The position numbers were made by a program, and so were the translations under genes. Shown in pieces: positions 1 to 12,364 of a stretch of DNA of 64,000 bases. Every line of letters starts with the position of its first letter. The first letter of the stretch is position 1. A model generated the notes under the pieces. It was given only the letters and a program-made list of their open reading frames with translations, ran no database searches and was not told the DNA's origin. The DNA is from Magnetospirillum gryphiswaldense MSR-1 v2 (GTDB lineage: Bacteria; Pseudomonadota; Alphaproteobacteria; Rhodospirillales; Magnetospirillaceae), in assembly GCF_000513295.1 (NCBI RefSeq), contig NC_023065.1, forward strand, positions 2,836,501-2,900,500. Direction: 5' to 3'.

Positions 1-2147
1 TGCGCGGGTTGATGGCCGAGCATCTGCGCCTGGGCAACCTGGACCTGGACCGCATCGAAGCCCATCTGGATGGCCGCAAACTGGACGGCTTCACCAAGAT
101 CGGCGGCCACAATCTGACCTTCAGCGCTGCCCTCGACGGCAAGGACGGTCACGCCGCCAGCCTGCGTCTATCCGCCCCGGCCCTGGGGGCGGCACTGCAT
201 TTCGACGGCAACCTCGAGCGCGATGCCGAAGGACCGGTGCTGTCGGGTCGGCTGAGTTTGAACAGCGGCGAGTTGGCGGCTTGGGCGCCGCATCTCGATC
301 TGCCGGCGGGGGCGACACTGAAGGCCGAGGCCGATGTGGAAGCCGGCGCCGGTCAATTGGCCCTGGTCAACCTGACCATGACCAGCCTGGGCAGCCGCGC
401 CGCCGGATCGCTGCAGATCCTGGCAGGCAGCCCGGTGCTGGCCGAAGCCGACCTCGAGGTGGACAGCCTTGACCTGGACGCCTGGCGCCCGATCAAGAGC
501 AATGCCCTGACCAATCTGCTGCCCGCCGCCCTGACCCCGCCGGAAGCCGCCGCCAAACCGCCGGCCCCGCCCTTGCCGCCGCCGGCCAATGTGGCCGCCG
601 CCCCGATTCCGGTCCTGCCCGATCTGCTGGCCAATGTGACGCTGACCCTGCACAGCCTGCGCTGGCATGGCCAAACCCTGCGTGAGATGCACATCCGCGC
701 CGGCCTGGATCAGGGCCAAGTGGTGCTGCGCCATGCCCAGGCCGATCTGGGCGGTGATTGGCGGATCAATGCCGATGGCGTGCTGGCCGGCCAGGATTTC
801 AAGGGCAGGCTGCGCGTCAACGGCCCCAGCCTGTCGGGCCGTGCCGATGTGGCGGCGTTGTGGCCGCGCCTGGATTTGACCGATATCAACCTCAACCACG
901 ACGGCACCTTCGTTCGCGGCAAACTGTCGGCACAGTGGGCTGATGCGGTGGCGGCGCAATGGAACGGCCAGATCGGCAGTTGGAACGACACTGCCGCCAC
1001 CCTCCGCCTGATTCCGGTCAAGGCCGGCTTCGACGCGCCGGACCTGTCCGTGCGCATCGGCACGCTGGCGGTGCACGGCCAGATGCACGGCGATTTTTCC
1101 GACCCCCGCCCGCGCATCGACGCCGTCTTGCGTAGCGGCGACATCGATTTGAAGGCGCTGCCCACCTCGCCCCTGGCCACACCGCCGGTCCGCGCCCCCA
1201 AATTGCTCGGCCGTCAGAAGATTCCCGCCGGCCCGGCCCAACCCAAGCCGGTGGCCGCCCCGGCCAAGGGCGCCGCGCCGTTTTCCACCGCGCCGCTGGA
1301 CTGGTCGGCTCTCGAGCGGGTGGACGGCACCTGGAAGGTCCAGGCGCAATCGCTGTCCGGGGATTTCGGTCGCCTGGAACAGCCGGTACTGACCGCGCAG
1401 TTGAACAACGGCACCGCCCGGATCGAAAGCTTCAGCGCCGGCTACCTGGGCGGCACCGTCAATGCCAGCGGCGCCGCCAGCGGCGGCCCGGTTCCCACCT
1501 TGCGCCTGGACACCAAACTGAGCGGCCTGGACATGGCGCGGCTGAAGCCGGCCCTGGCCGGCCTGTCGGTGGAGAGCGGCAAGATCAGCGGCACGCTTCG
1601 CCTGCACAGTTTCGGCAAAAGCAGCCGCGACATGGCCGCCAACGCGCAAGGCGAAGGCCAGATCGAGGGCGGTCCCGGCAGCATCGGCGGCATCGATCTG
1701 GCCGCCATCGACAGCCAATTGGCACGCCTGGAAAATATCGGCAACGTGCTGTCCCTGGCCCAAGCCGGTCTGGGCGGCGGCACCACCGCCTATTCCCGCC
1801 TGTCCGGTCGACTGATCGTCAAGGATGGCGTGGTCCGCAGCCCCGACCTGCTGCTGGCGGCGACCGGCGGCAGCCTGGGGGCCGACGGCAGCATCGATCT
1901 GGCGCAATGGAGCACGGAAAGCACGGTCTCGCTGACCTTGGCCTCGTTGCCGGCAACCCCCATCGTGCTGCGGCTGTCCGGCCCGCTGGGCAATCCGCGC
2001 AAGGTGGTGGACGTCAATGCCCTGCAACGGGCCTTGGTGCAAAGCGGCCTGGGCCGCGCCCTGGGCAAGGCGACCGGGGGCGATGGTCAAAAAGGCAGCG
2101 GCAAGATCCTGAACAATCTGTTCCGCGCCTTCGGCGGCAAAAACTGA
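1..2147 (+). CDS. AsmA-family protein, 5' end outside the window
   Basis: The frame is open from the first base, so the N-terminus lies upstream. About 712 residues are visible from the first TTG/ATG pair at 9-14. The protein has long beta-rich repetitive stretches, an Ala/Pro-rich linker near residues 180-205, and a C-terminal region (about residues 470-690) typical of AsmA/AsmA_2, with a GPLGNPRKVVDV-type ending found in AsmA C-termini. AsmA-like proteins are large envelope proteins linked to outer-membrane assembly or phospholipid transport. The N-terminal signal or membrane anchor that would confirm location is not in view. Family assignment is good; exact role is unknown. Confidence 0.8.
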   Translation, partial: RGLMAEHLRLGNLDLDRIEAHLDGRKLDGFTKIGGHNLTFSAALDGKDGHAASLRLSAPALGAALHFDGNLERDAEGPVLSGRLSLNSGELAAWAPHLDLPAGATLKAEADVEAGAGQLALVNLTMTSLGSRAAGSLQILAGSPVLAEADLEVDSLDLDAWRPIKSNALTNLLPAALTPPEAAAKPPAPPLPPPANVAAAPIPVLPDLLANVTLTLHSLRWHGQTLREMHIRAGLDQGQVVLRHAQADLGGDWRINADGVLAGQDFKGRLRVNGPSLSGRADVAALWPRLDLTDINLNHDGTFVRGKLSAQWADAVAAQWNGQIGSWNDTAATLRLIPVKAGFDAPDLSVRIGTLAVHGQMHGDFSDPRPRIDAVLRSGDIDLKALPTSPLATPPVRAPKLLGRQKIPAGPAQPKPVAAPAKGAAPFSTAPLDWSALERVDGTWKVQAQSLSGDFGRLEQPVLTAQLNNGTARIESFSAGYLGGTVNASGAASGGPVPTLRLDTKLSGLDMARLKPALAGLSVESGKISGTLRLHSFGKSSRDMAANAQGEGQIEGGPGSIGGIDLAAIDSQLARLENIGNVLSLAQAGLGGGTTAYSRLSGRLIVKDGVVRSPDLLLAATGGSLGADGSIDLAQWSTESTVSLTLASLPATPIVLRLSGPLGNPRKVVDVNALQRALVQSGLGRALGKATGGDGQKGSGKILNNLFRAFGGKN

Positions 2148-2226
2148 TTAGCATTTTCACGCAAAGCGTGGACATGCGATAAGCCCAAGCGGCGCCTGAG
2201 CAGCCCGTCACGGGCCATTTGTAAGA

Positions 2227-2264
2227 GTTAGACCAGTTTCCGCTTTAGCTGAAACTGGTCTAAC
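2227..2264. repeat. Perfect 14-bp inverted repeat, 10-nt loop
   Basis: Arms GTTAGACCAGTTTC (2227-2240) and GAAACTGGTCTAAC (2251-2264) are exact reverse complements. The right arm contains the stop codon of the minus-strand chemoreceptor gene. There is no T-run on either side, so it is not a standard intrinsic terminator, though it could stop or protect transcripts converging here. The outer TAGACCAGTTTC resembles the right end of the IS630-type element at 38 kb read outward, so a short transposon-derived palindrome is possible. Confidence 0.6.
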
Positions 2265-3957
2265 CCGAGCGCACCGTCGCCAGGAAATTGCCGACCTCAT
2301 CCTTCAGCCGTCCGGTCTGCTGGCTGAGGCTGTCCGAGGATTGCGACACCTGGGTGGCGTGGCTGCCCACCTCTTCGGTGACGCCGACCAGCCGGGTGAT
2401 GAATTCCGACACGTCGCGGGCGCCCGAAGCCGCCTGATTGACGTTGCGGCTGATTTCCTTGGTCGCCGCCGATTGTTCCTCGACCGCCGCGGCGATGGCC
2501 GAAGCCACTTCCGACATGGAGCCGATGGTCTGGCCGATGGCGCGGATGGCATCCACCGCGTCATGGGTGGCGTTTTGCACGGCGACGATCTGGTCGGTGA
2601 TCTCGCTGGTGGCCTTGGCCGTCTGGGTGGCCAGGTTCTTGACCTCGCCGGCGACCACGGCGAAACCCTTGCCGGCTTCCCCCGCCCGCGCCGCCTCGAT
2701 GGTGGCATTGAGCGCCAACAGGTTGGTCTGACTGGCGATGGCCGAGATCAGCTTGACCACCTCGCCGATCTTGCTGGCTGCCTGCGACAGGCCGTGGATG
2801 CAGGTATCGGTCTCGGCCGCCTTGCCCACCGCTTCGTCGGCGATGCGGGTGGAATGCTGGACCTGACCGCTGATTTCCTGGATCGAGGCCGACAATTCCT
2901 CGGTGGCCGAGGCCACGGTCTGGATGTTGGCATTGACCTGTTCGGCGGCACTGGCGACGCTGGTGGCGTCACTGCGGGCACTGACGGCAATGTCGGCCAT
3001 GCCGCGGGCGGCACCGTCATTTTCGCCCACCGCCAAGCCCATGCCGTCGACCACCGCCTGCACGCTTTGCTCGAAGCGGTCGGCCAGGGCCATCATCGCC
3101 CGGTGCCGTTCGGCCTCGGCCCCGGCCTTCATCTGCTCCTGCTCGGCCCGCAGACGGGCGGCGCTGGCCGCTTCGTCACGCAGCACATGGATTGCCTTGG
3201 CCAGGACGCCGATTTCGTCGGCGCGCCCCGTCGCCGGTACCTCGACGGCGTAATCGCCCTGGCTGATGCGCCCGGTGACCTGGGCCAGTTGGCGCATGGG
3301 CCCCGCGATGGAGCGCGCCAAGGCGACGGCAATGGCCAGGACCACCAACAAAATGCCCAGACTGATCAGCGCCAGATCGCGCAAGGTGGTGCGGAAGGCG
3401 GCATCCACGTCATCCAGATAGATGCCGGTGCCGACCATCCAGCGCCACGGCTGATAGCCCACCACCGACGACACCTTGCGTTCGGCCTCGGTCTGGCCCG
3501 CCTTGGGGAACCAATAATAAACGTGGCCACCCTTGCCCTTGGCCTTGTCGATCATGGCGGCGACGAAGGTCTGGCCGGTGGCGTCCTTGGCATCAAGGAA
3601 GTTCTTGCCCTCGCGCTCGGGGCGCGGCCCCAGCACCAGGGTGTTGCCATCGAAATCATAGACGAAGAAATATTCGGCACCGTCATAGCGCATGCCGCGG
3701 ATGGCATCCTTGGCCAGTTTCTGCGCCGTGGCCTGATCGAACTCCCCCTTCTTGGCACGGGTGTCGAATTCAAGCGCGATGTCACGGGCGGCTTCCGACA
3801 GGTTGCGGGTTTTGGCGATGGCCGCATCCAGCTTTTCCTGTTTGACGAAATCGGCGGCGACATAGGTCAGCCCCAACAACCCCAAGGCACTGACCAAGAC
3901 CAAGCCGATCAGACGGATCATCACCGTCTTCGGCTGCATTGCCATACCATGCACCAT
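2260..3957 (-). CDS. Methyl-accepting chemotaxis protein (Cache-HAMP-MCP)
   Basis: A 565-residue chemoreceptor. It has an N-terminal membrane segment (about 14-35), a periplasmic single-Cache domain (about 36-185, with [12 protein letters not shown] and [13 protein letters not shown]), a second membrane segment (about 195-220), a HAMP domain and a cytoplasmic signalling domain. The signalling tip is conserved ([18 protein letters not shown]). The reading frame is open to an ATG at 4005. The ATG at 3957 has GGAG nine bases before it and gives a length matching the neighbouring paralogue, so it is preferred. It lies head to tail with a close paralogue at 4101-5798. Ligand unknown. Confidence 0.93.
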   Translation of the reverse strand: MVHGMAMQPKTVMIRLIGLVLVSALGLLGLTYVAADFVKQEKLDAAIAKTRNLSEAARDIALEFDTRAKKGEFDQATAQKLAKDAIRGMRYDGAEYFFVYDFDGNTLVLGPRPEREGKNFLDAKDATGQTFVAAMIDKAKGKGGHVYYWFPKAGQTEAERKVSSVVGYQPWRWMVGTGIYLDDVDAAFRTTLRDLALISLGILLVVLAIAVALARSIAGPMRQLAQVTGRISQGDYAVEVPATGRADEIGVLAKAIHVLRDEAASAARLRAEQEQMKAGAEAERHRAMMALADRFEQSVQAVVDGMGLAVGENDGAARGMADIAVSARSDATSVASAAEQVNANIQTVASATEELSASIQEISGQVQHSTRIADEAVGKAAETDTCIHGLSQAASKIGEVVKLISAIASQTNLLALNATIEAARAGEAGKGFAVVAGEVKNLATQTAKATSEITDQIVAVQNATHDAVDAIRAIGQTIGSMSEVASAIAAAVEEQSAATKEISRNVNQAASGARDVSEFITRLVGVTEEVGSHATQVSQSSDSLSQQTGRLKDEVGNFLATVRSG

Positions 3958-4100
3958 GATTCCCCACTCCATGGGTAGGATAAGAAAAGGAGTATTCGCC
4001 GCCAATCAATGAACGGCAAGGGTGCATAGATTTGATTGTCTCGAGAAACAAGTCATGGGGCTGCGGCCAAACCGCAACCCCATGATGTAGATCCCGCCGC

Positions 4101-5798
4101 TTACGCTGCGCGGACGGTGGACAGGAAATTCTCGACTTCGCCCTTCAGGTGCCCGGTCTGCTGGCTGAGAGTATCGGAAGAACGCGAGACCAGGGCCGCA
4201 TTGTCGCCCACCTGTTCGGTGATGCCGACCAGACGATTGATGAATTCCGACACTTCCTGCGCCCCCGAGGCCGCCTGATTGACGTTGCGGCTGATTTCCT
4301 TGGTCGCCGCCGATTGCTCCTCGACGGCGGCGGCGATGGCCGAGGCCACTTCCGACATGTCGCCGATGGTGTGGCTGATGGCGCGGATGGCATCGACGGC
4401 GCTATGGGTGGCCGATTGCACCGCCAGGATCTGGTCGGTGATCTCGCTGGTGGCCTTGGCCGTTTGAGTAGCCAGACCCTTGACCTCGCCGGCGACCACG
4501 GCGAACCCCTTGCCGGCCTCACCGGCACGCGCCGCCTCGATGGTGGCATTGAGCGCCAACAGGTTGGTCTGACTGGCGATGGCCGAGATCAGCTTAACCA
4601 CCTCGCCGATCTTCACCGCTGCCGTCGATAGGCCTTCGATGCACTGGTTGGTTTCGGCGGCCTTGTCCACCGCCTCGCCGGCGATGCGGGTGGAATGCTG
4701 CACCTGACCGCTGATTTCATGGATCGAGGCCGACAATTCCTCGGTGGCGGCGGCCACGGTCTGGATATTGGCGTTCACTTCCTCGGCGGCACTGGCCACA
4801 TTGCTGGCATCGTCACGAGCACTGGCGGCGATGCCGGCCATACCGCGAGCGGCACCGTCATTGTCGCCCACCGCCCGCCCCATGCCGTCGACCACGCCCT
4901 TGACGCTGCCCTCGAAACTGTCGGCCAGTTTCAGCATGTCGCGGTGCCGTTCGGCCTCGGCCTGGGCTTTCATCTGTTCCTGCTCGGCCCGCAGACGGGC
5001 GGCACTGCCCGCCTCGTCGCGCAAGACGGCGATGGAGCGGGCCAAGATGCCGATTTCGTCGGCCCGTACCGTCGCCGGCACCTCGACCGCATAATCGCCC
5101 TGGCTGATGCGACCGGTGACCTTGGCCAGCAGGTGCATGGGGCTGGCGATGGAGCGGGCCAAGACGACGGCGATTCCCAGCACCAGCGTCAGGATGCCCA
5201 GGCTGATCAGGGCGAGATCGCGCAGGGTCTCGCGGAAGGCGGCGTCCACGTCATCGAGATAAAGACCGGTGCCGACGAACCATTGCCACGGCTGATAGCC
5301 GACCACCGACGACACCTTGCGCTCGGCCACGCTTTGGCCCGCCTTGGGGAAGTAATAGAAGACGTGCCCACCCTGGCCCTTGGCCAGCTCGATCATCTTG
5401 GGGATATAGACGAAGCCGTTGGCATCCTTGGACTCGATAAACGGCTTGCCTTCGCGCTCGGGGCGAACACCATGGACGATGTTGATGCCGGCGTAGTCGT
5501 AGACGAAGAAGTACTCATCGCCCTGGTAGCGCATGGCCCGGATGGCGTCCTTGGCCAGTTTCTGCGCCGTCGCCTGGTCGTATTCCCCCCTCTTGGCGCG
5601 GGCGTCGAACTCGGCCATGACCGTCACCGCCGCTTCCGACAGGTTGCGGGTCTTGTTGATGGCCGCGTCCAACTTTTCCTGCTTGACGAAGTCGGCGGCA
5701 ACGAAGGTCAGCCCCAGCAAGCCGAGGGCGCTGATCGCGACCAGACCAAGCAGACGGACCATGATGGATTTGATCTGGAATGCTTTTCCCATGGCCAT
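4101..5798 (-). CDS. Methyl-accepting chemotaxis protein, tandem paralogue
   Basis: A 565-residue receptor with the same order of parts as its neighbour: membrane segment, single-Cache sensor ([25 protein letters not shown]), second membrane segment, HAMP, MCP signalling domain. The two proteins are nearly identical in the signalling hairpin. They differ mostly in the middle of the Cache domain ([17 protein letters not shown] here; [17 protein letters not shown] in the other). That fits duplication followed by change in the ligand pocket. GAGGAG precedes two in-frame ATGs six bases apart, so the start could be 5798 or 5792. A 143-bp gap separates the pair. Confidence 0.93.
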   Translation of the reverse strand: MAMGKAFQIKSIMVRLLGLVAISALGLLGLTFVAADFVKQEKLDAAINKTRNLSEAAVTVMAEFDARAKRGEYDQATAQKLAKDAIRAMRYQGDEYFFVYDYAGINIVHGVRPEREGKPFIESKDANGFVYIPKMIELAKGQGGHVFYYFPKAGQSVAERKVSSVVGYQPWQWFVGTGLYLDDVDAAFRETLRDLALISLGILTLVLGIAVVLARSIASPMHLLAKVTGRISQGDYAVEVPATVRADEIGILARSIAVLRDEAGSAARLRAEQEQMKAQAEAERHRDMLKLADSFEGSVKGVVDGMGRAVGDNDGAARGMAGIAASARDDASNVASAAEEVNANIQTVAAATEELSASIHEISGQVQHSTRIAGEAVDKAAETNQCIEGLSTAAVKIGEVVKLISAIASQTNLLALNATIEAARAGEAGKGFAVVAGEVKGLATQTAKATSEITDQILAVQSATHSAVDAIRAISHTIGDMSEVASAIAAAVEEQSAATKEISRNVNQAASGAQEVSEFINRLVGITEQVGDNAALVSRSSDTLSQQTGHLKGEVENFLSTVRAA

Positions 5799-5986
5799 GG
5801 CTCCTCCCCCTCTTCGTCTCCGAAACAGAGTGGTCGACCGACCGTATCGGGGACAGGGATAATACTAACAACCACATAAGCCTAGACTAATACAATGGGA
5901 ACATCCATCGTGCTTAGGGTGGAAAATATCTAATGATTCAGGAGGAAGAAGAGGAATTAATTGCGAATCAGTCGTAACTGAAGACC

Positions 5987-6487
5987 TTACTCGTGCTCGG
6001 CGTCCGGGCCGGCATCGACGTCAATGGGAACGCCGGGCTGATGCTTGGAATTGCGGATCGCCAACGAGCTTTTGACATGGCTGATATTGGGCGCCGCCGT
6101 CAGCCGGGTGGTCAGGAAGCGTTGATAATCGTCCCAGTCATGGGCAACGATCTTCAGCAGAAAATCGGTTTCGCCCGCCAGCATGTGGCATTCGCGCACT
6201 TCCGGCCAGCCCAGGACCAGATCCTCGAAGGCGCGCAAATCGGCCTCGGCCTGGCTGTTCAGCCCCACATGGGCGAAAACGGTGACGTTGAAACCCAAGG
6301 CATGGGGTTCTATCTCGGCATGATAGCCCTTGATATAGCCGGCCTCTTCCAAGGCGCGCACCCGCCGCAGACAAGGTGGAGCGGAAATGCCGGCACGACG
6401 GGCCAATTCCACATTCGTCATCCGTCCATCGGCTTGCAAATCCGCCAAAATCCGACGGTCGATGCGGTCCAGCTTGACCCGCTGCAT
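5987..6487 (-). CDS. Lrp/AsnC-family transcriptional regulator
   Basis: A 166-residue protein. The N-terminal winged HTH (about residues 5-60; DRIDRRILADLQADGRMTN, then ELARRAGIS) is followed by an AsnC ligand-binding/oligomerisation domain (about 70-150; WPEVRECHMLAGETDFLLKI). Length is usual for the family plus a short acidic tail. GGAG lies seven bases before the ATG. It is transcribed away from the peroxiredoxin gene, so it could control that gene or a target elsewhere. No effector can be read from the sequence. Confidence 0.93.
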   Translation of the reverse strand: MQRVKLDRIDRRILADLQADGRMTNVELARRAGISAPPCLRRVRALEEAGYIKGYHAEIEPHALGFNVTVFAHVGLNSQAEADLRAFEDLVLGWPEVRECHMLAGETDFLLKIVAHDWDDYQRFLTTRLTAAPNISHVKSSLAIRNSKHQPGVPIDVDAGPDAEHE

Positions 6488-6752
6488 TAGGGAACTCCAA
6501 AAGCAAGGCTATTTACGAAATTATATTACCCCGACAATCTTCATCCGCCAAGCACCACGTTGCAGCGCCACAAGACTTTCGGTACTTTCCTTGCGCATGA
6601 AGAGTGTATGGCGCAACTGTTGATACGAATTTTCACTCAGCTGCGACACCGAACCAACAATGCTTTAAAATCATTCCATTTTGCGCCCCACCCCCCCAGC
6701 CACTAGATTGCCTGCCATATGGGCCTCAACTTTTGATTCAAGGAGCTTTCGG

Positions 6753-7373
6753 ATGTCCGATGCCGTCAATCCCCTGAGCCTGGTGACCACCGCCGCCCCT
6801 GACTTCACCGCCCCGGCGGTGATGCCCGACAATTCCATCAACGAATCCTTCAACCTGAAGTCCTATCTGGCCGGTTCCTACGGCTTGGTGTTCTTCTATC
6901 CGCTGGATTTCACCTTCGTCTGCCCGTCGGAAATCCTGGCCCATGACCACCGCGTCAAGGCCCTGGCGGAAAAGAACTGCAAGGTCGTCGCCGTGTCGGT
7001 GGATTCGCACTTCACCCACCTGGCCTGGAAGAATACCGCCATCGACAAGGGCGGCCTGGGCAATGTCCAGTTCCCCATGGTCGCCGATTTGACCAAGTCC
7101 ATCGCCAAGTCCTACGGCGTGCTGATCAACGACGCCGTCGCCCTGCGCGGTTCGTTCCTGATCGACAAGGCCGGCAACGTCCAGGTCGCCCATGTCAACA
7201 ACCTGCCCCTGGGCCGCAATGTCGACGAAATGCTGCGTCTGGTCGACGCCCTGCAGTTCCACGAGGAACATGGCGAGGTCTGCCCCGCCGGTTGGCAGAA
7301 GGGCAAGGCCGGCATGACCGCCAGCCCGGATGGCGTCGCCAAGTACCTGGCCGCCCACGCCACCGAGCTGTAA
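6753..7373 (+). CDS. ahpC: Peroxiredoxin, typical 2-Cys (AhpC/Prx1)
   Basis: A 206-residue thiol peroxidase that reduces hydrogen peroxide and organic hydroperoxides. The peroxidatic cysteine is in FYPLDFTFVCPSE (Cys57) and the resolving cysteine in EVCPAGWQ (Cys177), the typical 2-Cys arrangement. An earlier in-frame start at 6681 is rejected because AGGAG at 6741-6745 sits just before the ATG at 6753 and homologues begin near here. An intrinsic terminator follows at 7398-7429. The trxB gene 2.2 kb downstream may supply the reducing route. Confidence 0.93.
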   Translation: MSDAVNPLSLVTTAAPDFTAPAVMPDNSINESFNLKSYLAGSYGLVFFYPLDFTFVCPSEILAHDHRVKALAEKNCKVVAVSVDSHFTHLAWKNTAIDKGGLGNVQFPMVADLTKSIAKSYGVLINDAVALRGSFLIDKAGNVQVAHVNNLPLGRNVDEMLRLVDALQFHEEHGEVCPAGWQKGKAGMTASPDGVAKYLAAHATEL

Positions 7374-7397
7374 TCGACAGTTCGCATTGCTTGAAGG

Positions 7398-7429
7398 ACG
7401 GGCGCGGGGCTTTTCCCGCGCCCGTTTTC
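7398..7429 (+). terminator. Intrinsic terminator after the peroxiredoxin gene
   Basis: An 11-bp GC-rich stem (ACGGGCGCGGG / CCCGCGCCCGT) with a 6-nt loop, followed by TTTC. It lies 25 bp past the stop codon. Confidence 0.75.
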
Positions 7430-7510
7430 ATATGCCATCATATTGAGCATGGATTTTGTCCGGCCACATGCCCTATACCGATGGTATGAGCTCCGAGGGG
7501 CCGAGCATCG

Positions 7511-10550
<3,040 letters not shown>

Positions 10551-10576
10551 CTTGCGGCAACATTAGGGTTGAACGA

Positions 10577-10606
10577 GAAACGCGGCCATGGGGGGCCGCA
10601 TTTCTT
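10577..10606 (+). terminator. Probable intrinsic terminator after trxB
   Basis: Core stem GCGGCC / GGCCGC extended by GAAA / TTTC across one mismatch, followed by TT. It lies 26 bp after the trxB stop. Confidence 0.5.
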
Positions 10607-10636
10607 ATGTTCCCGGAAAGGAGCCGGTTCTAGACG

Positions 10637-11530
10637 ATGGATTGGGACAAACTCAGGGTCTTCCATGCGGTGGCGGAAGCGGGCAGCTTCACCCATGCGG
10701 GCGAGGTCCTGAACCTCAGCCAGTCGGCGGTCAGCCGCCAGATCAGCGCGCTGGAGGAAAGCCTGAATCTGCCCCTGTTCCACCGTCACGCCCGCGGCTT
10801 GATTCTGACCGAACAGGGCGAGTTGCTGTACAAGACGGCGCGCGACATCTTTTCCAAACTGGCGATGACCGAAGCGTTGCTGACCGAAAGTCGGGAGCGA
10901 CCACAAGGCCCGCTGAAAATAACCACCACCGTCGCCTTCGGGTCACTGTGGCTGACCCCGCGCATCAAGGAATTCCTGGACCTCTATCCGGACATCGCGG
11001 TGACCATGGTCTTGTACGATGGTGAACTGGACCTGGCCATGCGTGAAGCCGACGTGGCCATCCGCATGATGCCGCCACGCCAGCCCGACCTGATTCAGCG
11101 CCACCTGCTGACCATGCATTACAATGTCTACGCCGCGCCGGAATATTTGAAGAAATACGGCATGCCCAAATCGGCCGAGGATTTGGACAACCACCACATC
11201 GTCATTTATGGCGACGATGCCCGGGTATCGCCGCCGGTGGCCAACGTCAACTGGCTGCTGGAAACCGGCGCGCAGCCTTCGGTCCAGCGCAAGCCGGTGC
11301 TTGAGGTCAACAATATCTATGGCATCTATCGGGCGGTGAAGTCCGGGCTGGGTGTCGCCGCCCTGCCCGATTACATGACCACCGAGGCCGACAATCTGGT
11401 CCACATCCTGCCCGAACTGAAAGGGCCGAAGCTGGACGCCTATTTCGTCTATCCGGAAGAACTGCGCCATTCCAAGCGCATCACCGTCTTCCGCGACTTT
11501 CTGCTGTCGAAAATCCAGGAAGCCCTGTAG
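10637..11530 (+). CDS. LysR-family transcriptional regulator
   Basis: A 297-residue regulator. The N-terminal winged HTH covers about residues 1-60 (KLRVFHAVAEAGSFTHAGEVL, SQSAVSRQISALEE). The LysR substrate-binding domain covers about 90-295. GGAG lies upstream of the ATG. The HTH has the dimension and motifs of VtlR/LsrB-type regulators of alphaproteobacteria, but I cannot fix the subfamily. Alone in its unit; the next feature is a non-coding RNA candidate. Confidence 0.92.
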   Translation: MDWDKLRVFHAVAEAGSFTHAGEVLNLSQSAVSRQISALEESLNLPLFHRHARGLILTEQGELLYKTARDIFSKLAMTEALLTESRERPQGPLKITTTVAFGSLWLTPRIKEFLDLYPDIAVTMVLYDGELDLAMREADVAIRMMPPRQPDLIQRHLLTMHYNVYAAPEYLKKYGMPKSAEDLDNHHIVIYGDDARVSPPVANVNWLLETGAQPSVQRKPVLEVNNIYGIYRAVKSGLGVAALPDYMTTEADNLVHILPELKGPKLDAYFVYPEELRHSKRITVFRDFLLSKIQEAL

Positions 11531-11631
11531 CCACCGGCCACAATCGGGCGCTGTCACTGATTTTCGTCAATCCATCGGCGCCATGCCTCTGTCCATATGC
11601 CCAAAGCCCAGGCAATCCCTGGCTTTGCCGC

Positions 11632-11668
11632 TGGTATGCGCACTTTGCATGCCCCGGCTGCCTTTTTT
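11632..11668 (+). terminator. Possible terminator between the LysR gene and the sRNA
   Basis: A weak hairpin (GGTATGC / GCATGCC, with one G-T pair) is followed by CCGGCTGCC and then six Ts at 11663-11668. A second hairpin just upstream (CAAAGCC / GGCTTTG, about 11600-11626) may belong to the same structure. Placement is tentative. Confidence 0.35.
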
Positions 11669-11806
11669 CCCATGGTTGCGCAGTGCAACATCCCGTACAA
11701 ACTGGCCATCGGTTGTTGCGACGCAGCAGCCAGCGTGTTTCGGCAAGGTCTCCTTGCCGTTTCCTGGGGTCTCCCCAGGAACCAGGGTCCGAGTTGGATC
11801 CTACGT

Positions 11807-11870
11807 CTCCTAGACGTGAAGCCTCCCTGTTTGACTTAGGCCCCGGTGCATAACCGGGGCCTCTCTTTTT
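11807..11870 (+). repeat. Attachment repeat, left copy (attL-like), 64 bp
   Basis: Identical over 64 bp to 25110-25173, in direct orientation. It runs from inside the last small hairpin of the sRNA to the end of its T-run. The two copies bound a segment containing an integrase, an excisionase-like protein and foreign-looking cargo. This fits site-specific integration that restores the 3' end of the target RNA gene. Confidence 0.88.
11838..11870 (+). terminator. Intrinsic terminator of the candidate sRNA
   Basis: A 10-bp stem AGGCCCCGGT / ACCGGGGCCT with a 5-nt loop, followed by CTCTTTTT. The same terminator is present in the right attachment copy (25141-25173). Confidence 0.9.
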
Positions 11871-11989
11871 CAAGGGGTTAGCTACATCAAGCAAGGGTGA
11901 TTGTAGAACCCCTTACAAGCCAAGTCTGCTGTGGGGCTTCACGGGGGCTTCGTTTTGCCTTGCCTTCCCGAACATGGGGGGGGACAGCA

Positions 11990-12310
11990 ATTAACGCACA
12001 GCCAGCTCACCTCGGGTGACTTCTTCGGCCCGGTGGCCGCCGACCGCATCGTGATCAGTACGGACGCAAGGGACCGCAGCGCAACAACGTCGTCGTCGAA
12101 CGCCTGTGGCGCTGCGAGGAGGCGTACCTCAGGGCACAAGCGTGACCGAGACCCACGTCTCGCTCGACCACTATTTAGCCGCATTCGAGCTTTCCAGCAG
12201 GCCGATCAGACATATTTTGACAACCTGCCCCAGCCGGTGACAGCATGATCTTCGCTGCCGAACGGGGCGGCAGCCGACAGGCGATCCACTTGAATTCCCC
12301 AGGAACCTGT
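11990..12310 (+). pseudogene. IS3-family transposase relic (OrfB 3' end)
   Basis: Fragments in shifted frames match the C-terminal part of IS3-family OrfB integrases: SQLTSGDFFGPVAADRI (about 12000-12051), then GRKGPQRNNVVVERLWR, then after a stop and another shift DQTYFDNLPQPVTA up to the stop at 12248. Bases 12249-12310 resemble the non-coding tail of such elements. The catalytic core and left end are missing, so it is inactive. It shows the left end of the island has collected older insertions. Confidence 0.65.
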
Positions 12311-12364
12311 CCAAACAAACCAGGCAAGCCCTGCCGGCGCCGACCAAATCATAAAGAGGACACT

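Larger units (their letters stand above)
11741..11870 (+). ncRNA. Candidate small RNA with UCUCC-loop hairpins
   Basis: No credible ORF, but four stem-loops follow each other: CGGCAAGG-tct-CCTTGCCG (11741-11759), TTCCTGGGG-tct-CCCCAGGAA (11761-11781), a weaker GGTCC/GGATCC stem (11786-11801) and ACGTCT-cct-AGACGT (11803-11817). A single-stranded stretch containing GCCTCCCTG and a strong intrinsic terminator follow. Three apices expose UCUCC, the complement of a Shine-Dalgarno GGAGA. Repeated anti-SD loops are a known design of alphaproteobacterial small RNAs; membership of a named family is not claimed. The 5' end is inferred from the first stem. The 3' 64 bp serve as the island attachment site. 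Confidence 0.6.

Noticed and set aside
168-2090. A 640-codon minus-strand open frame
   Set aside because: Antisense shadow of the AsmA-like gene with Gln/Gly-rich, non-protein-like translation.
11583-11839. Short plus-strand frames across the sRNA region
   Set aside because: No RBS, and they run through stable hairpins and the attachment repeat.
11741-11870. Candidate RNA as tmRNA, 6S RNA or a tRNA-like attachment gene
   Set aside because: No tag ORF, no acceptor/T-arm pattern and no long interrupted helix with a central bubble could be seen.
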